Shown here: in pieces, positions 20,012-32,736 of the stretch
Numbering within the stretch: position 1 is the first letter of the stretch
How the letters are laid out: each line of letters starts with the position of its first letter
DNA from: Lelliottia nimipressuralis
GTDB taxonomy: Bacteria; Pseudomonadota; Gammaproteobacteria; Enterobacterales; Enterobacteriaceae
NCBI RefSeq assembly: GCF_004115925.1
Contig: NZ_SDDX01000026.1
Location: 1 to 64,000, forward strand
Reading direction: 5' to 3'
Length of the DNA stretch: 64,000 nt
The notes under the pieces: generated by a model
The model's input: only the letters and a program-made list of their open reading frames with translations
Databases searched by the model: none
What the model was told of the DNA's origin: nothing
Translations under genes and position numbers: made by a program

Positions 20012-20650
20012 GTGAAGCGACCTGCAATCATTCTGATTTGCCTGCTGTTGCAGGCGTGCTCAGCCACCACCAAAGGGCTGGGAAACTCACTGTGGGACAG
20101 CCTGTTTGGCACGCCAGGCGTGCATCTGACGGATGACGATATCCAGAATATGCCCTACGCCAGCCAGTACATGCAGTTAAACGACGGGCCACAGCTGTTT
20201 GTGGTGCTCGCTTTCGCCGAAAACGGGCAGCAGAAATGGGTGACGCAGGACCAGGCCACACTCGTGACGCAACATGGGCGTCTGGTGAAAACCCTGCTCG
20301 GCGGCGACAACCTGCTTGAAGTGAATAACCTCGCAGAAGACCCGCTTATCAAACCGAATCAGATCGTCGATGGCGCAAGCTGGACGCGCACCATGGGCTG
20401 GACGGAGCACAAACAGGTGCGCTACGCCACGGCGCGATCCCTGTTCCGCTGGGATGGCACCGACACCGTGACCGTGGGCAGCGACCAAACTCAGGTGCGT
20501 ATCCTTGATGAAGAGGTCACGACCGACCAGGCTCGCTGGCACAACCGCTTCTGGGTGGATGACGAAGGGCAGATTCGCCAGTCACTGCAATACCTTGGCG
20601 CGAATTTCTTCCCGGTGAAAGCCACCCTGATCAAGGCGGCGAAACAATGA
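20012..20650 (+). CDS. yjbF: Exopolysaccharide-operon lipoprotein YjbF
   Basis: GTG start gives 212 aa, the E. coli length; an upstream in-frame start (19982) overlaps the hairpin and would destroy the signal sequence position. The N-terminus VKRPAIILICLLLQAC is a lipoprotein signal with the lipidated cysteine at C16. It is homologous to the GfcB-type lipoproteins of group 4 capsule loci, so it is probably anchored in the outer membrane and works with YjbG and YjbH in polysaccharide export. The stop overlaps the yjbG start by 4 nt (ATGA). Confidence 0.94.
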   Translation: MKRPAIILICLLLQACSATTKGLGNSLWDSLFGTPGVHLTDDDIQNMPYASQYMQLNDGPQLFVVLAFAENGQQKWVTQDQATLVTQHGRLVKTLLGGDNLLEVNNLAEDPLIKPNQIVDGASWTRTMGWTEHKQVRYATARSLFRWDGTDTVTVGSDQTQVRILDEEVTTDQARWHNRFWVDDEGQIRQSLQYLGANFFPVKATLIKAAKQ

Positions 20651-21384
20651 AAATCATCACATCTGCTGCGCTGCTCCTGACACTGACCGCACCGCTGGCG
20701 TGGTCGGCGGGCACCGTCAAGGTCTTTACCCCCGGCAGTAAAGAGCCGAAAACACTTTCGAACGCTGAACATCTGATTGATCTGGTCGGCCAGCCGCGTC
20801 TGGCGAATAGCTGGTGGCCGGGAGCGGTGATCAGCGAGCGTCAGGCCAGCGCGGTTGCCGATCAACAACACAAGGCGCTGCTGGCCCGACTGACGGGTCT
20901 GGCAGGGCAAGAAACGGGCGACACGGCTGCCGCAATTAACGCCGTGCGTCAGCAGCTGCAGGCGATAAGCGTAACGGGACGCCAGCTGATTAATCTCGAT
21001 CCCGACGAAGTGCGCGTGGCGGAGAAAGGCAATCCGACCCTGGAAGGGGAATACACCCTGTGGATCACACCGCAGCCGACCACCGTGACGGTGATGGGGC
21101 TGGTCAGCGCTCCTGGGAAAAAGCCGTTTACGCCGGGACGCGATCTCGCGAGTTACCTGGATGACCAGAGCCTGCTGGAAGGCGCGGATCGCAGCTATGC
21201 GTGGGTGGTTTATCCCGATGGTCGCACGCAAAAAGCCCCGGTAGCGTACTGGAACAAACGCCATATCGAGCCGATGCCGGGCAGCGTGATTTTTGTCGGC
21301 TTTGCCGATCACTTCTGGACGAAGGCGTATGACGGACTGAACACCGACATCCTTCACTCCCTGACGCATCGGATACCGGATTAA
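20647..21384 (+). CDS. yjbG: Exopolysaccharide-operon periplasmic protein YjbG
   Basis: A 245-aa protein with a signal peptide ([21 protein letters not shown]). It is related to the GfcC/YmcB family of capsule-locus periplasmic proteins (DUF1017). Middle residues contain the SLBB-like stretch [19 protein letters not shown], suggesting a sugar- or protein-binding fold. Fully within the yjbEFGH operon: 4-nt overlap with yjbF and a shared base with the yjbH start, so translation is coupled. Confidence 0.93.
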   Translation: MKIITSAALLLTLTAPLAWSAGTVKVFTPGSKEPKTLSNAEHLIDLVGQPRLANSWWPGAVISERQASAVADQQHKALLARLTGLAGQETGDTAAAINAVRQQLQAISVTGRQLINLDPDEVRVAEKGNPTLEGEYTLWITPQPTTVTVMGLVSAPGKKPFTPGRDLASYLDDQSLLEGADRSYAWVVYPDGRTQKAPVAYWNKRHIEPMPGSVIFVGFADHFWTKAYDGLNTDILHSLTHRIPD

Positions 21385-23480
21385 TGAAAAGAACTTATCT
21401 CTACAGCATGCTGGCGCTTTGCGTCAGCGCCGCCTGCCACGCCGAAACCTTTCCCGCGCCCGTCGGACCGTCGCAGTCAGATTTCGGCGGCGTCGGCTTG
21501 CTGCAAACGCCCACGGCACGCATGGCGCGCGAGGGCGAAATCAGCCTTAACTATCGCGATAACGATCAGTACCGCTACTATTCCGCGTCGGTACAGCTCT
21601 TCCCGTGGCTGGAAACCACCCTGCGCTACACCGATGTGCGTACCAAACAGTACAGCAGCGTCGAGGCGTTCTCAGGTAATCAGACCTACAAAGACAAAGC
21701 CTTTGACGTCAAACTGCGCCTGTGGGAAGAGAGCTACTGGATGCCGCAGGTCTCCGTCGGCGCGCGCGATATCGGCGGTACGGGTCTGTTTGATGCGGAG
21801 TACATCGTCGCCAACAAAGCCTGGGGACCGTTCGATTTCTCCCTCGGGATGGGCTGGGGATATCTTGGCACCAGCGGCAACGTGAAAAACCCGTTCTGCT
21901 CCTACAGCGACAAATATTGCTATCGCGACAACAGCTATCAGAAAGCCGGTTCGGTAAACGGCGATCAGATGTTCCACGGCCCGGCGTCACTGTTTGGCGG
22001 CGTGGAGTATCAGACGCCATGGCAGTCGCTGCGCCTGAAGCTGGAGTACGAAGGCAACAACTACACGGAAGATTTTGCAGGCAAGATCGAGCAGAAGAGC
22101 AAGTTTAACGTCGGCGCCATTTACCGTGTTACCGATTGGGCCGACGTTAACCTCAGCTACGAGCGCGGCAACACCTTCATGTTTGGTGTCACGCTACGAA
22201 CCAACTTTAACGATATGCGTCCGTCCTACAACGATAATTCCCGCCCGGCCTATCGACCGCAGCCGCAGGATGCGATCATGCAGCACTCGGTGGTGGCGAA
22301 TCAGCTGACCCTGCTGAAATACAACGCGGGTCTGGCCGATCCGAAAATCCAGACCAAAGGTGACACGCTGTATGTCACGGGCGAGCAGGTGAAGTATCGC
22401 GACTCCCACGAAGGGATCGAACGGGCGAACCGGATCGTGATGAACGATCTGCCGGATGGGATCCGCACGATCCGCGTGACGGAAAACCGACTCAACATGC
22501 CGCAGGTGACCACGGAAACGGATGTCGCCAGCCTGAAGCGTCATCTCGAAGGCGAACCGCTGGGCCACGAAACGGAGCTGGTGCAAAAACGTATCGAACC
22601 GGTCGTGCCAGAAACCACCGAGCAGGGCTGGTATATCGACAAATCGCGCTTCGATTTCCATATCGACCCGATCCTCAACCAGTCCGTCGGCGGCCCGGAA
22701 AACTTCTACATGTATCAGCTGGGCGTGATGGCCACGGCGGATCTGTGGATGACGGATCACCTGCTGACCACCGGCAGCGTGTTTGGCAACATCGCCAACA
22801 ACTACGACAAATTTAACTACACTAATCCGCCGAGCGACTCGAAGCTGCCGCGCGTGCGTACCCGCGTGCGTGAATATGTGCAGAATGATGTGTATGTGAA
22901 TAACCTGCAGGCCAACTATTTCCAGTACCTCGGAAATGGCTTCTACGGCCAGGTGTATGGCGGTTATCTGGAAACCATGTACGGCGGCGCGGGGGCAGAA
23001 GTGCTCTACCGTCCGGTAGACAGCAACTGGGCGTTCGGCCTGGATGCCAACTACGTGAAACAGCGTGACTGGCGCAGTGCGCAGGACATGATGAAATTCA
23101 CCGACTACAGCGTCAAAACCGGTCATTTGACCGCCTACTGGACGCCGTCGTTTGCCCAGGACGTACTGGTGAAAGCCAGCGTCGGGCAATATCTGGCGGG
23201 GGATAAGGGCGGTACGCTGGAGATTGCGAAGCGCTTCGACAGCGGCGTGGTTGTGGGCGGTTACGCGACGATCACTAACGTGTCGCCGGACGAGTACGGG
23301 GAAGGGGACTTCACCAAAGGGGTATATGTTTCCATCCCGCTGGATCTCTTCTCGTCAGGCCCGACCCGCAGCCGCGCAGCCATTGGCTGGACGCCGCTGA
23401 CGCGTGACGGTGGACAGCAGCTTGGACGTAAGTTCCAGCTATACGACATGACCAGCGACCGTTCCGTTAACTTACGTTAA
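21384..23480 (+). CDS. yjbH: Exopolysaccharide-operon outer membrane protein YjbH
   Basis: A 698-aa protein with a signal peptide ([20 protein letters not shown]) and long runs of alternating aromatic/polar residues expected of a beta barrel; DUF940, homologous to GfcD. E. coli YjbH is the same length. With YjbF and YjbG it forms the export part of an Rcs-regulated extracellular polysaccharide system that lacks obvious glycosyltransferases of its own here. Last gene of the operon, followed by a REP-like repeat in place of a clear terminator. Confidence 0.94.
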   Translation: MKRTYLYSMLALCVSAACHAETFPAPVGPSQSDFGGVGLLQTPTARMAREGEISLNYRDNDQYRYYSASVQLFPWLETTLRYTDVRTKQYSSVEAFSGNQTYKDKAFDVKLRLWEESYWMPQVSVGARDIGGTGLFDAEYIVANKAWGPFDFSLGMGWGYLGTSGNVKNPFCSYSDKYCYRDNSYQKAGSVNGDQMFHGPASLFGGVEYQTPWQSLRLKLEYEGNNYTEDFAGKIEQKSKFNVGAIYRVTDWADVNLSYERGNTFMFGVTLRTNFNDMRPSYNDNSRPAYRPQPQDAIMQHSVVANQLTLLKYNAGLADPKIQTKGDTLYVTGEQVKYRDSHEGIERANRIVMNDLPDGIRTIRVTENRLNMPQVTTETDVASLKRHLEGEPLGHETELVQKRIEPVVPETTEQGWYIDKSRFDFHIDPILNQSVGGPENFYMYQLGVMATADLWMTDHLLTTGSVFGNIANNYDKFNYTNPPSDSKLPRVRTRVREYVQNDVYVNNLQANYFQYLGNGFYGQVYGGYLETMYGGAGAEVLYRPVDSNWAFGLDANYVKQRDWRSAQDMMKFTDYSVKTGHLTAYWTPSFAQDVLVKASVGQYLAGDKGGTLEIAKRFDSGVVVGGYATITNVSPDEYGEGDFTKGVYVSIPLDLFSSGPTRSRAAIGWTPLTRDGGQQLGRKFQLYDMTSDRSVNLR

Positions 23481-23489
23481 TACTGTTTT

Positions 23490-23555
23490 GCCTGATGGCG
23501 CTGCGCGTTTCCGGCCAACGATTTTGTCGGCCCGGTAAGCGTCGCGCCACCGGGC
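23490..23555. repeat. REP-type pair after yjbH
   Basis: Two palindromic units stand in opposite orientation: GCCTGATGGCGCTGCGCG then TTTCCGGCC (23490-23516), and GCCCGGT...ACCGGGC (23530-23555). This is the BIME arrangement common after enterobacterial operons. Confidence 0.65.
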
Positions 23556-23652
23556 GATTCCTCTGGTTTGCTCCAAACATAAACAAAAAATATAGATCTC
23601 TGTCACATTTTTGAGTTATACAGGATCTTCGCTCCAGAGAATGAGGTGCTGT

Positions 23653-24063
23653 ATGACATCCCTGACTCGTCCGCGCGTTGAGTTTATCTCAATGGTCCTC
23701 CAGACCGTGCTGAGCCTCGGTCTGTTGAGCCTTGGCCTGATACTGGTCGTCTTTCTCGGCAAAGAGACGGTGCATCTGGCGGATGTGCTGTTCGCCCCTG
23801 AACAAACCAGCAAATATGAGCTGGTTGAAGGACTGGTGGTCTACTTTCTCTACTTCGAATTTATCGCCCTGATTGTGAAGTACTTTCAGTCTGGCTTTCA
23901 CTTCCCACTGCGTTACTTTGTCTATATCGGGATCACCGCGATTGTGCGGCTGATCATCGTCGATCATAAATCCCCCCTTGATGTGCTGATCTACTCGGCG
24001 GCGATCCTGCTGTTAGTGATTACCCTCTGGCTGTGTAACTCTAAACGGCTGAAACGCGAATAA
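23653..24063 (+). CDS. psiE: Phosphate-starvation-inducible membrane protein PsiE
   Basis: A 136-aa inner-membrane protein with four hydrophobic segments; the start at [11 protein letters not shown] gives the E. coli length and follows GAGG; an in-frame frame-open start at 23611 adds 14 residues not found in the family. A CTGTCAC (23601-23607) may be half of a Pho box; the second half is not clear. E. coli psiE is induced by PhoB and repressed by cAMP-CRP. Function unknown. Its stop codon overlaps the T-tract of the oppositely oriented mal terminator. Confidence 0.93.
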   Translation: MTSLTRPRVEFISMVLQTVLSLGLLSLGLILVVFLGKETVHLADVLFAPEQTSKYELVEGLVVYFLYFEFIALIVKYFQSGFHFPLRYFVYIGITAIVRLIIVDHKSPLDVLIYSAAILLLVITLWLCNSKRLKRE

Positions 24064-24088
24064 AAAAATGGCGGCCTGAAGGCCGCCA
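24062..24088 (-). terminator. Terminator facing the malEFG operon
   Basis: An 8-bp perfect stem TGGCGGCC / GGCCGCCA with a TGAA loop. On the minus strand it is followed by a run of T residues (seven A residues on the plus strand at 24062-24068), so it stops leftward transcription from malG, about 200 nt beyond malG. Confidence 0.8.
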
Positions 24089-24105
24089 AACAACAGTCAC
24101 AAGTT

Positions 24106-24227
24106 TACTCTTCATATTTTACGCTGCTGATGCGTTGGCTGCGTTCGCTCACCCCAGTCACTTACTTTAGTAAGCTCCTGGGATTCACTCACTTGCCGCC
24201 TTCCAGCACCGCAAAATATTTTGAGTA
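24106..24227. repeat. ERIC (IRU) element
   Basis: This 122-bp stretch has imperfect terminal inverted repeats of 24 nt (TACTCTTCATATTTTACGCTG... against the complement of ...CGCAAAATATTTTGAGTA) and the conserved ERIC centre: CGCTCACCCCAGTCACTTAC and AGTAAGCTCCTGGGATTCAC, the two motifs used to define ERIC repeats. It lies between the malG stop codon and the leftward terminator, so it is transcribed as a hairpin at the malEFG mRNA 3' end. Confidence 0.93.
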
Positions 24228-24284
24228 TTGGGTCAATACAATACGTCTAAAGTTGAGGGTTGCAGTGGCATAACACAATGAAGC

Positions 24285-25175
24285 TTAACCTTTCACACCG
24301 CCCGCCGTGAGGCCGTTGACCAGCCAGCGCTGAGCCAGCAGGAACACCACGGTTATCGGGATGGCGGAGAGCACCGCGGCTGCGGCAAAGTCGCCCCACA
24401 GGTAGTTTTGCGGGTTGAGGTATTGCTGCATACCTACGGCCAGCGTGTAGCTATTCACATCACGCAGCAGCAGCGACGCGACCGGGACTTCGGTAATGGC
24501 CGCGATGAACGACAGAATAAAGACCACCGCCAGAATCGGCACCGACAGCGGCAGCAGCACGAGGCGGAAAGCCTGCCACGGTGTTGCCCCATCCAGCGCC
24601 GCCGCTTCTTCAAGCGATCCATCGATGGTTTCGAAATAGCCCTTAATCGTCCAGACGTGCAGCGCGATACCGCCCATGTAGGCGAAAATCACGCCGCCGT
24701 GGGTGTTCAGACCGATGAAGGGCACGTACTGACCGAGACGGTCAAACAACGCGTACAACGCCACCAGCGACAGCACTGCCGGGAACATCTGGAAAATCAG
24801 CATGCTTTTCAGCAGCGTCGCTTTGCCCGGGAAACGCATACGGGCAAAGGCGTAAGCGCAGGTGGTGGAGAGCGCTACAATCCCGATGGCGGTAATGCCG
24901 GCCACTTTGATGGAGTTCCACAGCCACAGCAGCACCGGGAACGGCGGCGGCGTCACGCGGCCATCGGCGTGTTCGACGCTGAAGCCCAGCGCCAGCTTCC
25001 AGTGCTCCCAGGAGATCTGATCCGGGATCAGGCTGCCGGTGGCGAAGTTCCCTTCACGCAGGGAGATGGCGATAACCATCAGCAGCGGGAACATGATTGC
25101 TGCGATAAAAATCAGTAGCCCTAAGTGTGTCGCCAGGAGGCGCAACTTCTGAGATTTGGGTTGTACCATAGCCAT
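24285..25175 (-). CDS. malG: Maltose ABC transporter permease MalG
   Basis: Inner-membrane subunit of the MalEFGK2 importer for maltose and maltodextrins. 296 aa, the E. coli length, with six membrane helices. The EAA loop that docks on MalK reads [21 protein letters not shown] near residue 190. AGGAGG lies 9 nt before the ATG. Third gene of malEFG, 14 nt after malF, followed by the ERIC element. Confidence 0.98.
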   Translation of the reverse strand: MAMVQPKSQKLRLLATHLGLLIFIAAIMFPLLMVIAISLREGNFATGSLIPDQISWEHWKLALGFSVEHADGRVTPPPFPVLLWLWNSIKVAGITAIGIVALSTTCAYAFARMRFPGKATLLKSMLIFQMFPAVLSLVALYALFDRLGQYVPFIGLNTHGGVIFAYMGGIALHVWTIKGYFETIDGSLEEAAALDGATPWQAFRLVLLPLSVPILAVVFILSFIAAITEVPVASLLLRDVNSYTLAVGMQQYLNPQNYLWGDFAAAAVLSAIPITVVFLLAQRWLVNGLTAGGVKG

Positions 25176-25189
25176 AATGTGTGCCCTCC

Positions 25190-26734
25190 TTAGTCGAATT
25201 TCATGCGTGTGGCTTTCAGATTCACAATAGCCAGTGCGCCTACCAGCAGGAAGATCAGGGTGGCGATGGCGGCTGCCAGCCCGAAGTCCTGACCGCCGCC
25301 GCCTTCGAAGGCGATGCGGTAGGTGTAGCTCACTAACAGGTCCGTGTAGCCTGCTGGCGTGGTGGTTCCGAGCCTGTCCGGGCTGCCGTTGGTCAGAAGC
25401 TGAATCAGTACGAAGTTGTTAAAGTTAAAGGCGAAGCTGGCAATCATCAATGGGGTCAGCGGCTTGATCAGCAGCGGGAACGTAATCTTAAAGAAGTTCT
25501 GGAACGGGCCTGCGCCGTCCATCGCCGAGGCTTCGTACAAATCGTCCGGAATCGCTTTCAGCAGCCCCATGCACAGGATCATCATGTACGGATAACCGAG
25601 CCAGGTGTTGACGATGATAATCATGCTGCGGGCGGTGGTCGGGTCGCTGAACCAGGCCGGTTTGATGCCAAAGAGCGCGCCCAGCATCATGTTGATTTCA
25701 CCGAAGCTCTGGTTGAACAGCCCTTTGAAAATCAGAATCGAGATAAACGACGGAACCGCATACGGCAGAATCAGCAGCACGCGATAGATGGCTTTACCCT
25801 TGAGGGATTCCCACTGCACCACGCACGCCAGCACCATACCGACTGCTACGGTCAGGATCACCGTCAGGACCGAGAAGACGACTGTCCAGACGAAGATGGC
25901 GAAGAACGGCTTCTGGATGCCTTCGTCGGTGAATACGCGGGTAAAGTTGTCCCAGCCGATGGTAACGGTATAGCCTGGGCTGAGTTTTTCGTCGCCCCAG
26001 TTGCCGTCGGCATTCACCGACTGATAGAAACCGATCTCGTTGTTCGGACGGTATTTCACGCCGCTCTGGTTGTTAGTCAGCGTGCCGTCATCGGCTTTGG
26101 TATAGAGCGGCTGCGTGCCGGAGAACTGGCGCAGCGAGCTCATGATCACTTTGCTTTCGTCTGGCAGGATGGCCGTCAGCTGGGTCAGCGCCTGGCGGTT
26201 CTGGGTAATAACACGCAGATTCGCGCGCTCGCCTTCCGGCAGGGCGTCGGCTTCTTTCAGGGTGAGTTTCTGTTCGCCGCCAAATTTAAAGGCGTCGGAA
26301 ACATAGTTTTTACCGGTCCCTTCGTCGGTCAGGGCCAGCTTCCATTCGTCACCCGCCGGGTATAAACCAAAGTTAAAGGTCTTTCCGGCCTGATAAGAAC
26401 GGTCCATCAGCACCTGCTGGGCGCGTTCCTGCGCGAGCTGGTTGGTGCTGCTGTAGTTAGTGAATGCAATAGCGATAGTACAGATCAGTGGGAACAGGAC
26501 GAACAGCCCCATCCCGGCCACACCCGGATAGACATAACGCCAGGCATAGGCTTTACGATTGGCGAAAATATACAGGCCAACAGAGCTTAAAATCAGCGTC
26601 ATGATGGCGAACAGGTACTCCCCCTGCACATACATTAAAACAACAAGGTAACCCACCAGGAAGCCCAGCAGACCTATCACTGACCATTTCAGCGTGTCGC
26701 TTTGCCACCAGTGTTTCTTTTTAATGATATCCAT
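25190..26734 (-). CDS. malF: Maltose ABC transporter permease MalF
   Basis: 514 aa, the E. coli length. Eight membrane helices with the characteristic large periplasmic P2 loop (about residues 93-275) that contacts MalE, and the EAA loop [21 protein letters not shown] near residue 400. It forms the heterodimeric pore with MalG. The 116-nt malE-malF gap holds two hairpins likely to lower malF relative to malE. Confidence 0.98.
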   Translation of the reverse strand: MDIIKKKHWWQSDTLKWSVIGLLGFLVGYLVVLMYVQGEYLFAIMTLILSSVGLYIFANRKAYAWRYVYPGVAGMGLFVLFPLICTIAIAFTNYSSTNQLAQERAQQVLMDRSYQAGKTFNFGLYPAGDEWKLALTDEGTGKNYVSDAFKFGGEQKLTLKEADALPEGERANLRVITQNRQALTQLTAILPDESKVIMSSLRQFSGTQPLYTKADDGTLTNNQSGVKYRPNNEIGFYQSVNADGNWGDEKLSPGYTVTIGWDNFTRVFTDEGIQKPFFAIFVWTVVFSVLTVILTVAVGMVLACVVQWESLKGKAIYRVLLILPYAVPSFISILIFKGLFNQSFGEINMMLGALFGIKPAWFSDPTTARSMIIIVNTWLGYPYMMILCMGLLKAIPDDLYEASAMDGAGPFQNFFKITFPLLIKPLTPLMIASFAFNFNNFVLIQLLTNGSPDRLGTTTPAGYTDLLVSYTYRIAFEGGGGQDFGLAAAIATLIFLLVGALAIVNLKATRMKFD

Positions 26735-26794
26735 GGGGAATCTTCCTCTACAGCGATGAAAACTTATTGTCAGGCGGCGCGTCGCTGACCTGAC

Positions 26795-26843
26795 CTACGG
26801 TTTGAGCCGTAGTAGTAGGGCGGGATCGCTACGCTCACCCGCC
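26795..26843. repeat. malE-malF intercistronic hairpins
   Basis: Two stems: CTACGG-TTTGAG-CCGTAG (26795-26812) and GGCGGG/CCCGCC (26819-26843). E. coli has two REP sequences at the same site that protect malE mRNA from 3' exonucleases and give an excess of MalE; the sequences differ but the position and structure match. Confidence 0.7.
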
Positions 26844-26850
26844 ATAGTGC

Positions 26851-28107
<1,257 letters not shown>

Positions 28108-28116
28108 TTATATGAC

Positions 28117-28330
28117 ATCCTCTTTCCATCCTCCTTAGGTCTACGCCCCACCCCCGCTTTGTGTGATCTGCGTTGCATAAATTTAAGTTATGAGTCATGG
28201 CGCACATAAAAACCCACTGAATTTTGCCGCCTGCATCACGAATTTACCCAGACCACGCCCGGCGCGGTGGCAGAACCGGTTCTCTCATCCTCCCGCCTCC
28301 TCCCCCATGAAAAAGGCAGGGGGTGGAGGA
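28117..28330. promoter_or_regulatory. malEp/malKp regulatory region (MalT boxes, CRP site)
   Basis: Between malE and malK (28042-28412, 371 bp) lie several MalT-type GGGGA(T/G)GAGG motifs: on the minus strand at 28296-28306 (GGGGGAGGAGG) and at 28117-28137 (GGAGGATGG twice), and on the plus strand at 28319-28330 (GGGGGTGGAGGA). A CRP-like site TGTGATCTGCGTTGCATA lies at 28162-28179. This is the layout of the E. coli divergent mal control region, where MalT-ATP-maltotriose and cAMP-CRP act together. The exact limits of each site are approximate. Confidence 0.75.
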
Positions 28331-28412
28331 TTTGCAGAACTTATGGATACCCCATAGTGAACTTATGTTGAATGTTTCTGTCGGTGACAGGTTGTAACGA
28401 AGGGAGAAGGGC

Positions 28413-29522
28413 ATGGCGAGCGTACAGCTGCGGAATGTAACGAAAGCCTGGGGCGACGTAGTGGTGTCAAAAGACATCAATCTCGACATCCACGAAGGTG
28501 AATTCGTGGTGTTTGTTGGCCCATCAGGCTGCGGTAAGTCAACACTGCTGCGTATGATTGCTGGACTTGAAACGATCACCAGTGGCGATCTGTTTATCGG
28601 TGAAACCCGCATGAACGATATCCCACCCGCCGAACGCGGTGTCGGCATGGTTTTCCAGTCTTATGCGCTTTATCCCCATCTCTCCGTTGCCGAAAACATG
28701 TCCTTTGGCCTGAAGCTGGCCGGGGCGAAAAAAGATGTCATCAATCAGCGCGTCACCCAGGTGGCGGAAGTGCTGCAGCTGGCACACCTGCTGGAGCGTA
28801 AACCGAAAGCGCTCTCCGGCGGACAACGTCAGCGCGTGGCGATTGGCCGTACGCTGGTGGCGGAACCGCGCGTGTTCCTGCTTGATGAACCCCTTTCTAA
28901 CCTGGACGCCGCCCTGCGCGTTCAGATGCGTATTGAAATTTCCCGCCTGCACAAACGCCTTGGCCGCACGATGGTGTACGTCACCCACGATCAGGTCGAA
29001 GCGATGACGCTCGCCGACAAAATCGTGGTGCTGGACGCCGGTCGCGTCGCGCAAGTAGGGAAACCGCTGGAGCTGTATCACTACCCGGCAGATCGCTTCG
29101 TTGCGGGCTTTATTGGCTCGCCGAAGATGAACTTCCTGCCGGTCAAAGTGACCGCAACGGCGATCGAACAGGTACAGGTGGAACTGCCGAACCGTCAGCA
29201 GATTTGGCTGCCAGTGGACAGCGCTAACGTACAGGTCGGGGCAAACATGTCCCTGGGTATTCGTCCTGAACATTTACTGCCAAGTCAGATCGCCGATGTG
29301 ACGCTGGAAGGGGACGTTCAGGTCGTCGAACAACTTGGTCACGAAACACAGATTCATATCCAGATCCCCGCCATCCGTCAGAACCTGGTTTACCGCCAGA
29401 ACGACGTGGTGTTGGTAGAAGAGGGTGCCACATTCGCTATCGGTTTGCCGCCAGAGCGTTGCCATCTGTTCCGAGAGGATGGCACTGCATGTCGTCGGCT
29501 GCATAAAGAGCCAGGCGTTTAA
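28413..29522 (+). CDS. malK: Maltose ABC transporter ATPase MalK
   Basis: Cytoplasmic ATPase of the maltose importer, and the sequestering partner of MalT. 369 aa (E. coli 371). Walker [10 protein letters not shown] at 36-44, ABC signature [13 protein letters not shown] near 134, Walker [15 protein letters not shown] near 153, H-loop VTHDQVEA near 191, and the C-terminal regulatory domain from about 236 that binds MalT and enzyme IIA-Glc. GGGAG precedes ATG. First gene of malK-lamB-malM. Confidence 0.98.
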   Translation: MASVQLRNVTKAWGDVVVSKDINLDIHEGEFVVFVGPSGCGKSTLLRMIAGLETITSGDLFIGETRMNDIPPAERGVGMVFQSYALYPHLSVAENMSFGLKLAGAKKDVINQRVTQVAEVLQLAHLLERKPKALSGGQRQRVAIGRTLVAEPRVFLLDEPLSNLDAALRVQMRIEISRLHKRLGRTMVYVTHDQVEAMTLADKIVVLDAGRVAQVGKPLELYHYPADRFVAGFIGSPKMNFLPVKVTATAIEQVQVELPNRQQIWLPVDSANVQVGANMSLGIRPEHLLPSQIADVTLEGDVQVVEQLGHETQIHIQIPAIRQNLVYRQNDVVLVEEGATFAIGLPPERCHLFREDGTACRRLHKEPGV

Positions 29523-29537
29523 GCATTCCAACAAAAC

Positions 29538-30977
<1,440 letters not shown>

Positions 30978-31011
30978 TCCGCAGTTAATCTCACGTAATG
31001 GCTAAACAAAG

Positions 31012-31029
31012 GAGGGGCGCAAGCCCCTC
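31012..31029 (+). terminator. lamB-malM hairpin
   Basis: A 7-bp stem GAGGGGC / GCCCCTC with a GCAA loop, 35 nt after lamB. It is followed by TGATTTAAG, not a T-run, so it is likely a partial attenuator or 3'-end stabiliser that keeps malM below lamB. E. coli has a REP sequence here. Confidence 0.6.
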
Positions 31030-31091
31030 TGATTTAAGCGTCGCGCGCTATTGCCTGGCCACCGCTGCGCTGAATATCTGAGGTGATAACA

Positions 31092-32045
31092 ATGAAAATG
31101 AACAAAAGTCTCGTCGCCCTCTGCCTTTCCGCTGGCCTGCTGGCAAGCGTTCCGGCAGTCAGTTTTGCCGAGGTTAATTTCGTTCCGCAGAACACCACGG
31201 CGGCTCCCGCCATCCCGGCTTCTGCACTGCAACAACTGGTCTGGACGCCTGTCGACCAGTCTAAAACCCAAAGCACCGATCTTGCGAGCGGCGGCCAGCA
31301 GCTAAATGTGCCTGGTATTTCCGGCCCGGTCGCGGCCTGGAGCGTCCCGGCAAACATTGGTGAGCTGAACCTGACGCTGACCAGTATTGTCGACAAGCAA
31401 ACCCACGTCTTTGCGCCGAACGTGCTGATTCTGGATCAGAACATGACGCCATCGGCGTTCTTCCCGAGCAGCTATTTTACCTATCAGGAACCGGGCGTGA
31501 TGAGCGCCGATCGCCTGGAAGGGGTGATGCGCCTGACGCCTGCGCTGGGTCAGCAGAAAATTTATGTGCTGGTCTTCACGACGCCGCAGGATCTCGCCCA
31601 GACAACTACCCTGGTTGACCCGGCCAAAGCCTACGCCAAAGGCACGGGCAATGCGGTCCCGGATATTCCGGATCCAAAAGCGCGCCACACCACCGACGGC
31701 ACGCTGAAACTGAAGGTCAGCACCTCTTCTGCCTCCAGCGTACTGGTTGGCCCACTGTTTGGCTCCGCTGGCCCTGGCCCTGTGACTGTGGGTAACACCG
31801 CCGCACCAGCTTATGCCGCGCCTGTCGCCGCTGCCCCTGCCGCTGCGCCGACACCAGCACCAGCTCCGGCGAAGAAAGCCGAGCCGATGTTGAATGACAC
31901 TGAAAGTTACTTCAATCGCGCCATCAAAGAAGCAGTTGATCGCGGCGATGTAGACAAAGCGCTGAAGCTGCTGGATGAAGCTGAGCGTTTAGGTTCGACC
32001 ACTGCCCGTTCCACCTTTATCAGCAGTGTAAAAGGCAAGGGGTGA
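31092..32045 (+). CDS. malM: Maltose operon periplasmic protein MalM
   Basis: A 317-aa periplasmic protein (E. coli 306). The start MKMNKSLVALCLSAGLLASVP is chosen by homology; three extra in-frame codons upstream are ignored. Signal peptide about 28 residues. Compared with E. coli the protein is longer because of an Ala/Pro-rich linker (AAPVAAAPAAAPTPAPAPA, near residue 240), which separates the N-terminal domain from the C-terminal helical part DKALKLLDEAERLGS. Function unknown. Last gene of malK-lamB-malM, with a strong terminator. Confidence 0.94.
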   Translation: MKMNKSLVALCLSAGLLASVPAVSFAEVNFVPQNTTAAPAIPASALQQLVWTPVDQSKTQSTDLASGGQQLNVPGISGPVAAWSVPANIGELNLTLTSIVDKQTHVFAPNVLILDQNMTPSAFFPSSYFTYQEPGVMSADRLEGVMRLTPALGQQKIYVLVFTTPQDLAQTTTLVDPAKAYAKGTGNAVPDIPDPKARHTTDGTLKLKVSTSSASSVLVGPLFGSAGPGPVTVGNTAAPAYAAPVAAAPAAAPTPAPAPAKKAEPMLNDTESYFNRAIKEAVDRGDVDKALKLLDEAERLGSTTARSTFISSVKGKG

Positions 32046-32080
32046 CCGTCTCCCCGCAGTGCTGATGTTGTCAGTAGTTT

Positions 32081-32109
32081 AGTGCGCCTGAGTGGGCGCA
32101 CTTTTTTTT
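32081..32109 (+). terminator. malM terminator
   Basis: An 8-bp perfect stem AGTGCGCC / GGCGCACT with a 6-nt loop, followed by eight T residues, 35 nt after malM. Confidence 0.95.
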
Positions 32110-32226
32110 GGGCGGCGCAGGCTGTTGCACTCCTGTTGCGATAATGATCGTTAAACCGCGTTTGGCCGCCCCCAATCTGCTTTTCTGCGATACAATAGCC
32201 AGACGTTATGTATCGGAGAGTCTGGC

Positions 32227-32724
32227 ATGTCACACCCTGCGCTAACGCAACTGCGTGCGCTGCGCTATTTTGAAAACATTCCCGCGCTTGACCCGGAGCA
32301 ACTGGACTGGTTGCTGCTGGAAGATTCCATGACGAAACGCTTTGAGCAGCAGGGGAAAAAAGTCACGGTAACGCTGATTCAGGAAGGGTTCGTCTCCCCT
32401 GAGGACGTCGCCAGTGAACTGCCGCTGCTGCCAAAAGAAGATCGTTACTGGCTGCGTGAAATTTTACTCTGCGCCGATGGTGAACCCTGGCTTGCCGGGC
32501 GGACCGTGGTCCCTGAATCTACCCTGTGCGGTCCGGAGCTGGCGCTGCAACAGCTGGGTAAAACCCCGCTGGGACGCTATCTTTTTACTTCGTCTGAGCT
32601 TACCCGTGATTTTATTGAAATTGGTCGCAATGCAGACCTGTGGGGACGCCGTTCCCGCCTGCGCTTAAGCGGCAAGCCGCTCATGCTGACAGAACTCTTT
32701 TTGCCTGCATCGCCGTTGTACTAA
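32227..32724 (+). CDS. ubiC: Chorismate pyruvate-lyase
   Basis: UbiC converts chorismate to 4-hydroxybenzoate plus pyruvate, the first step of ubiquinone synthesis. 165 aa, the E. coli length. The family residues R76-type loop WLREILLC, the [12 protein letters not shown] stretch and the C-terminal [10 protein letters not shown] are conserved. ubiA follows 12 nt later in the same operon. Confidence 0.96.
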   Translation: MSHPALTQLRALRYFENIPALDPEQLDWLLLEDSMTKRFEQQGKKVTVTLIQEGFVSPEDVASELPLLPKEDRYWLREILLCADGEPWLAGRTVVPESTLCGPELALQQLGKTPLGRYLFTSSELTRDFIEIGRNADLWGRRSRLRLSGKPLMLTELFLPASPLY

Positions 32725-32736
32725 GAGGATATGAAA

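Noticed and set aside
22194..23189. 331-codon open frame on the minus strand inside yjbH
   Set aside because: Antisense shadow of a GC-rich gene; the composition (Val/His/Arg-rich) and absence of a promoter do not support a gene.
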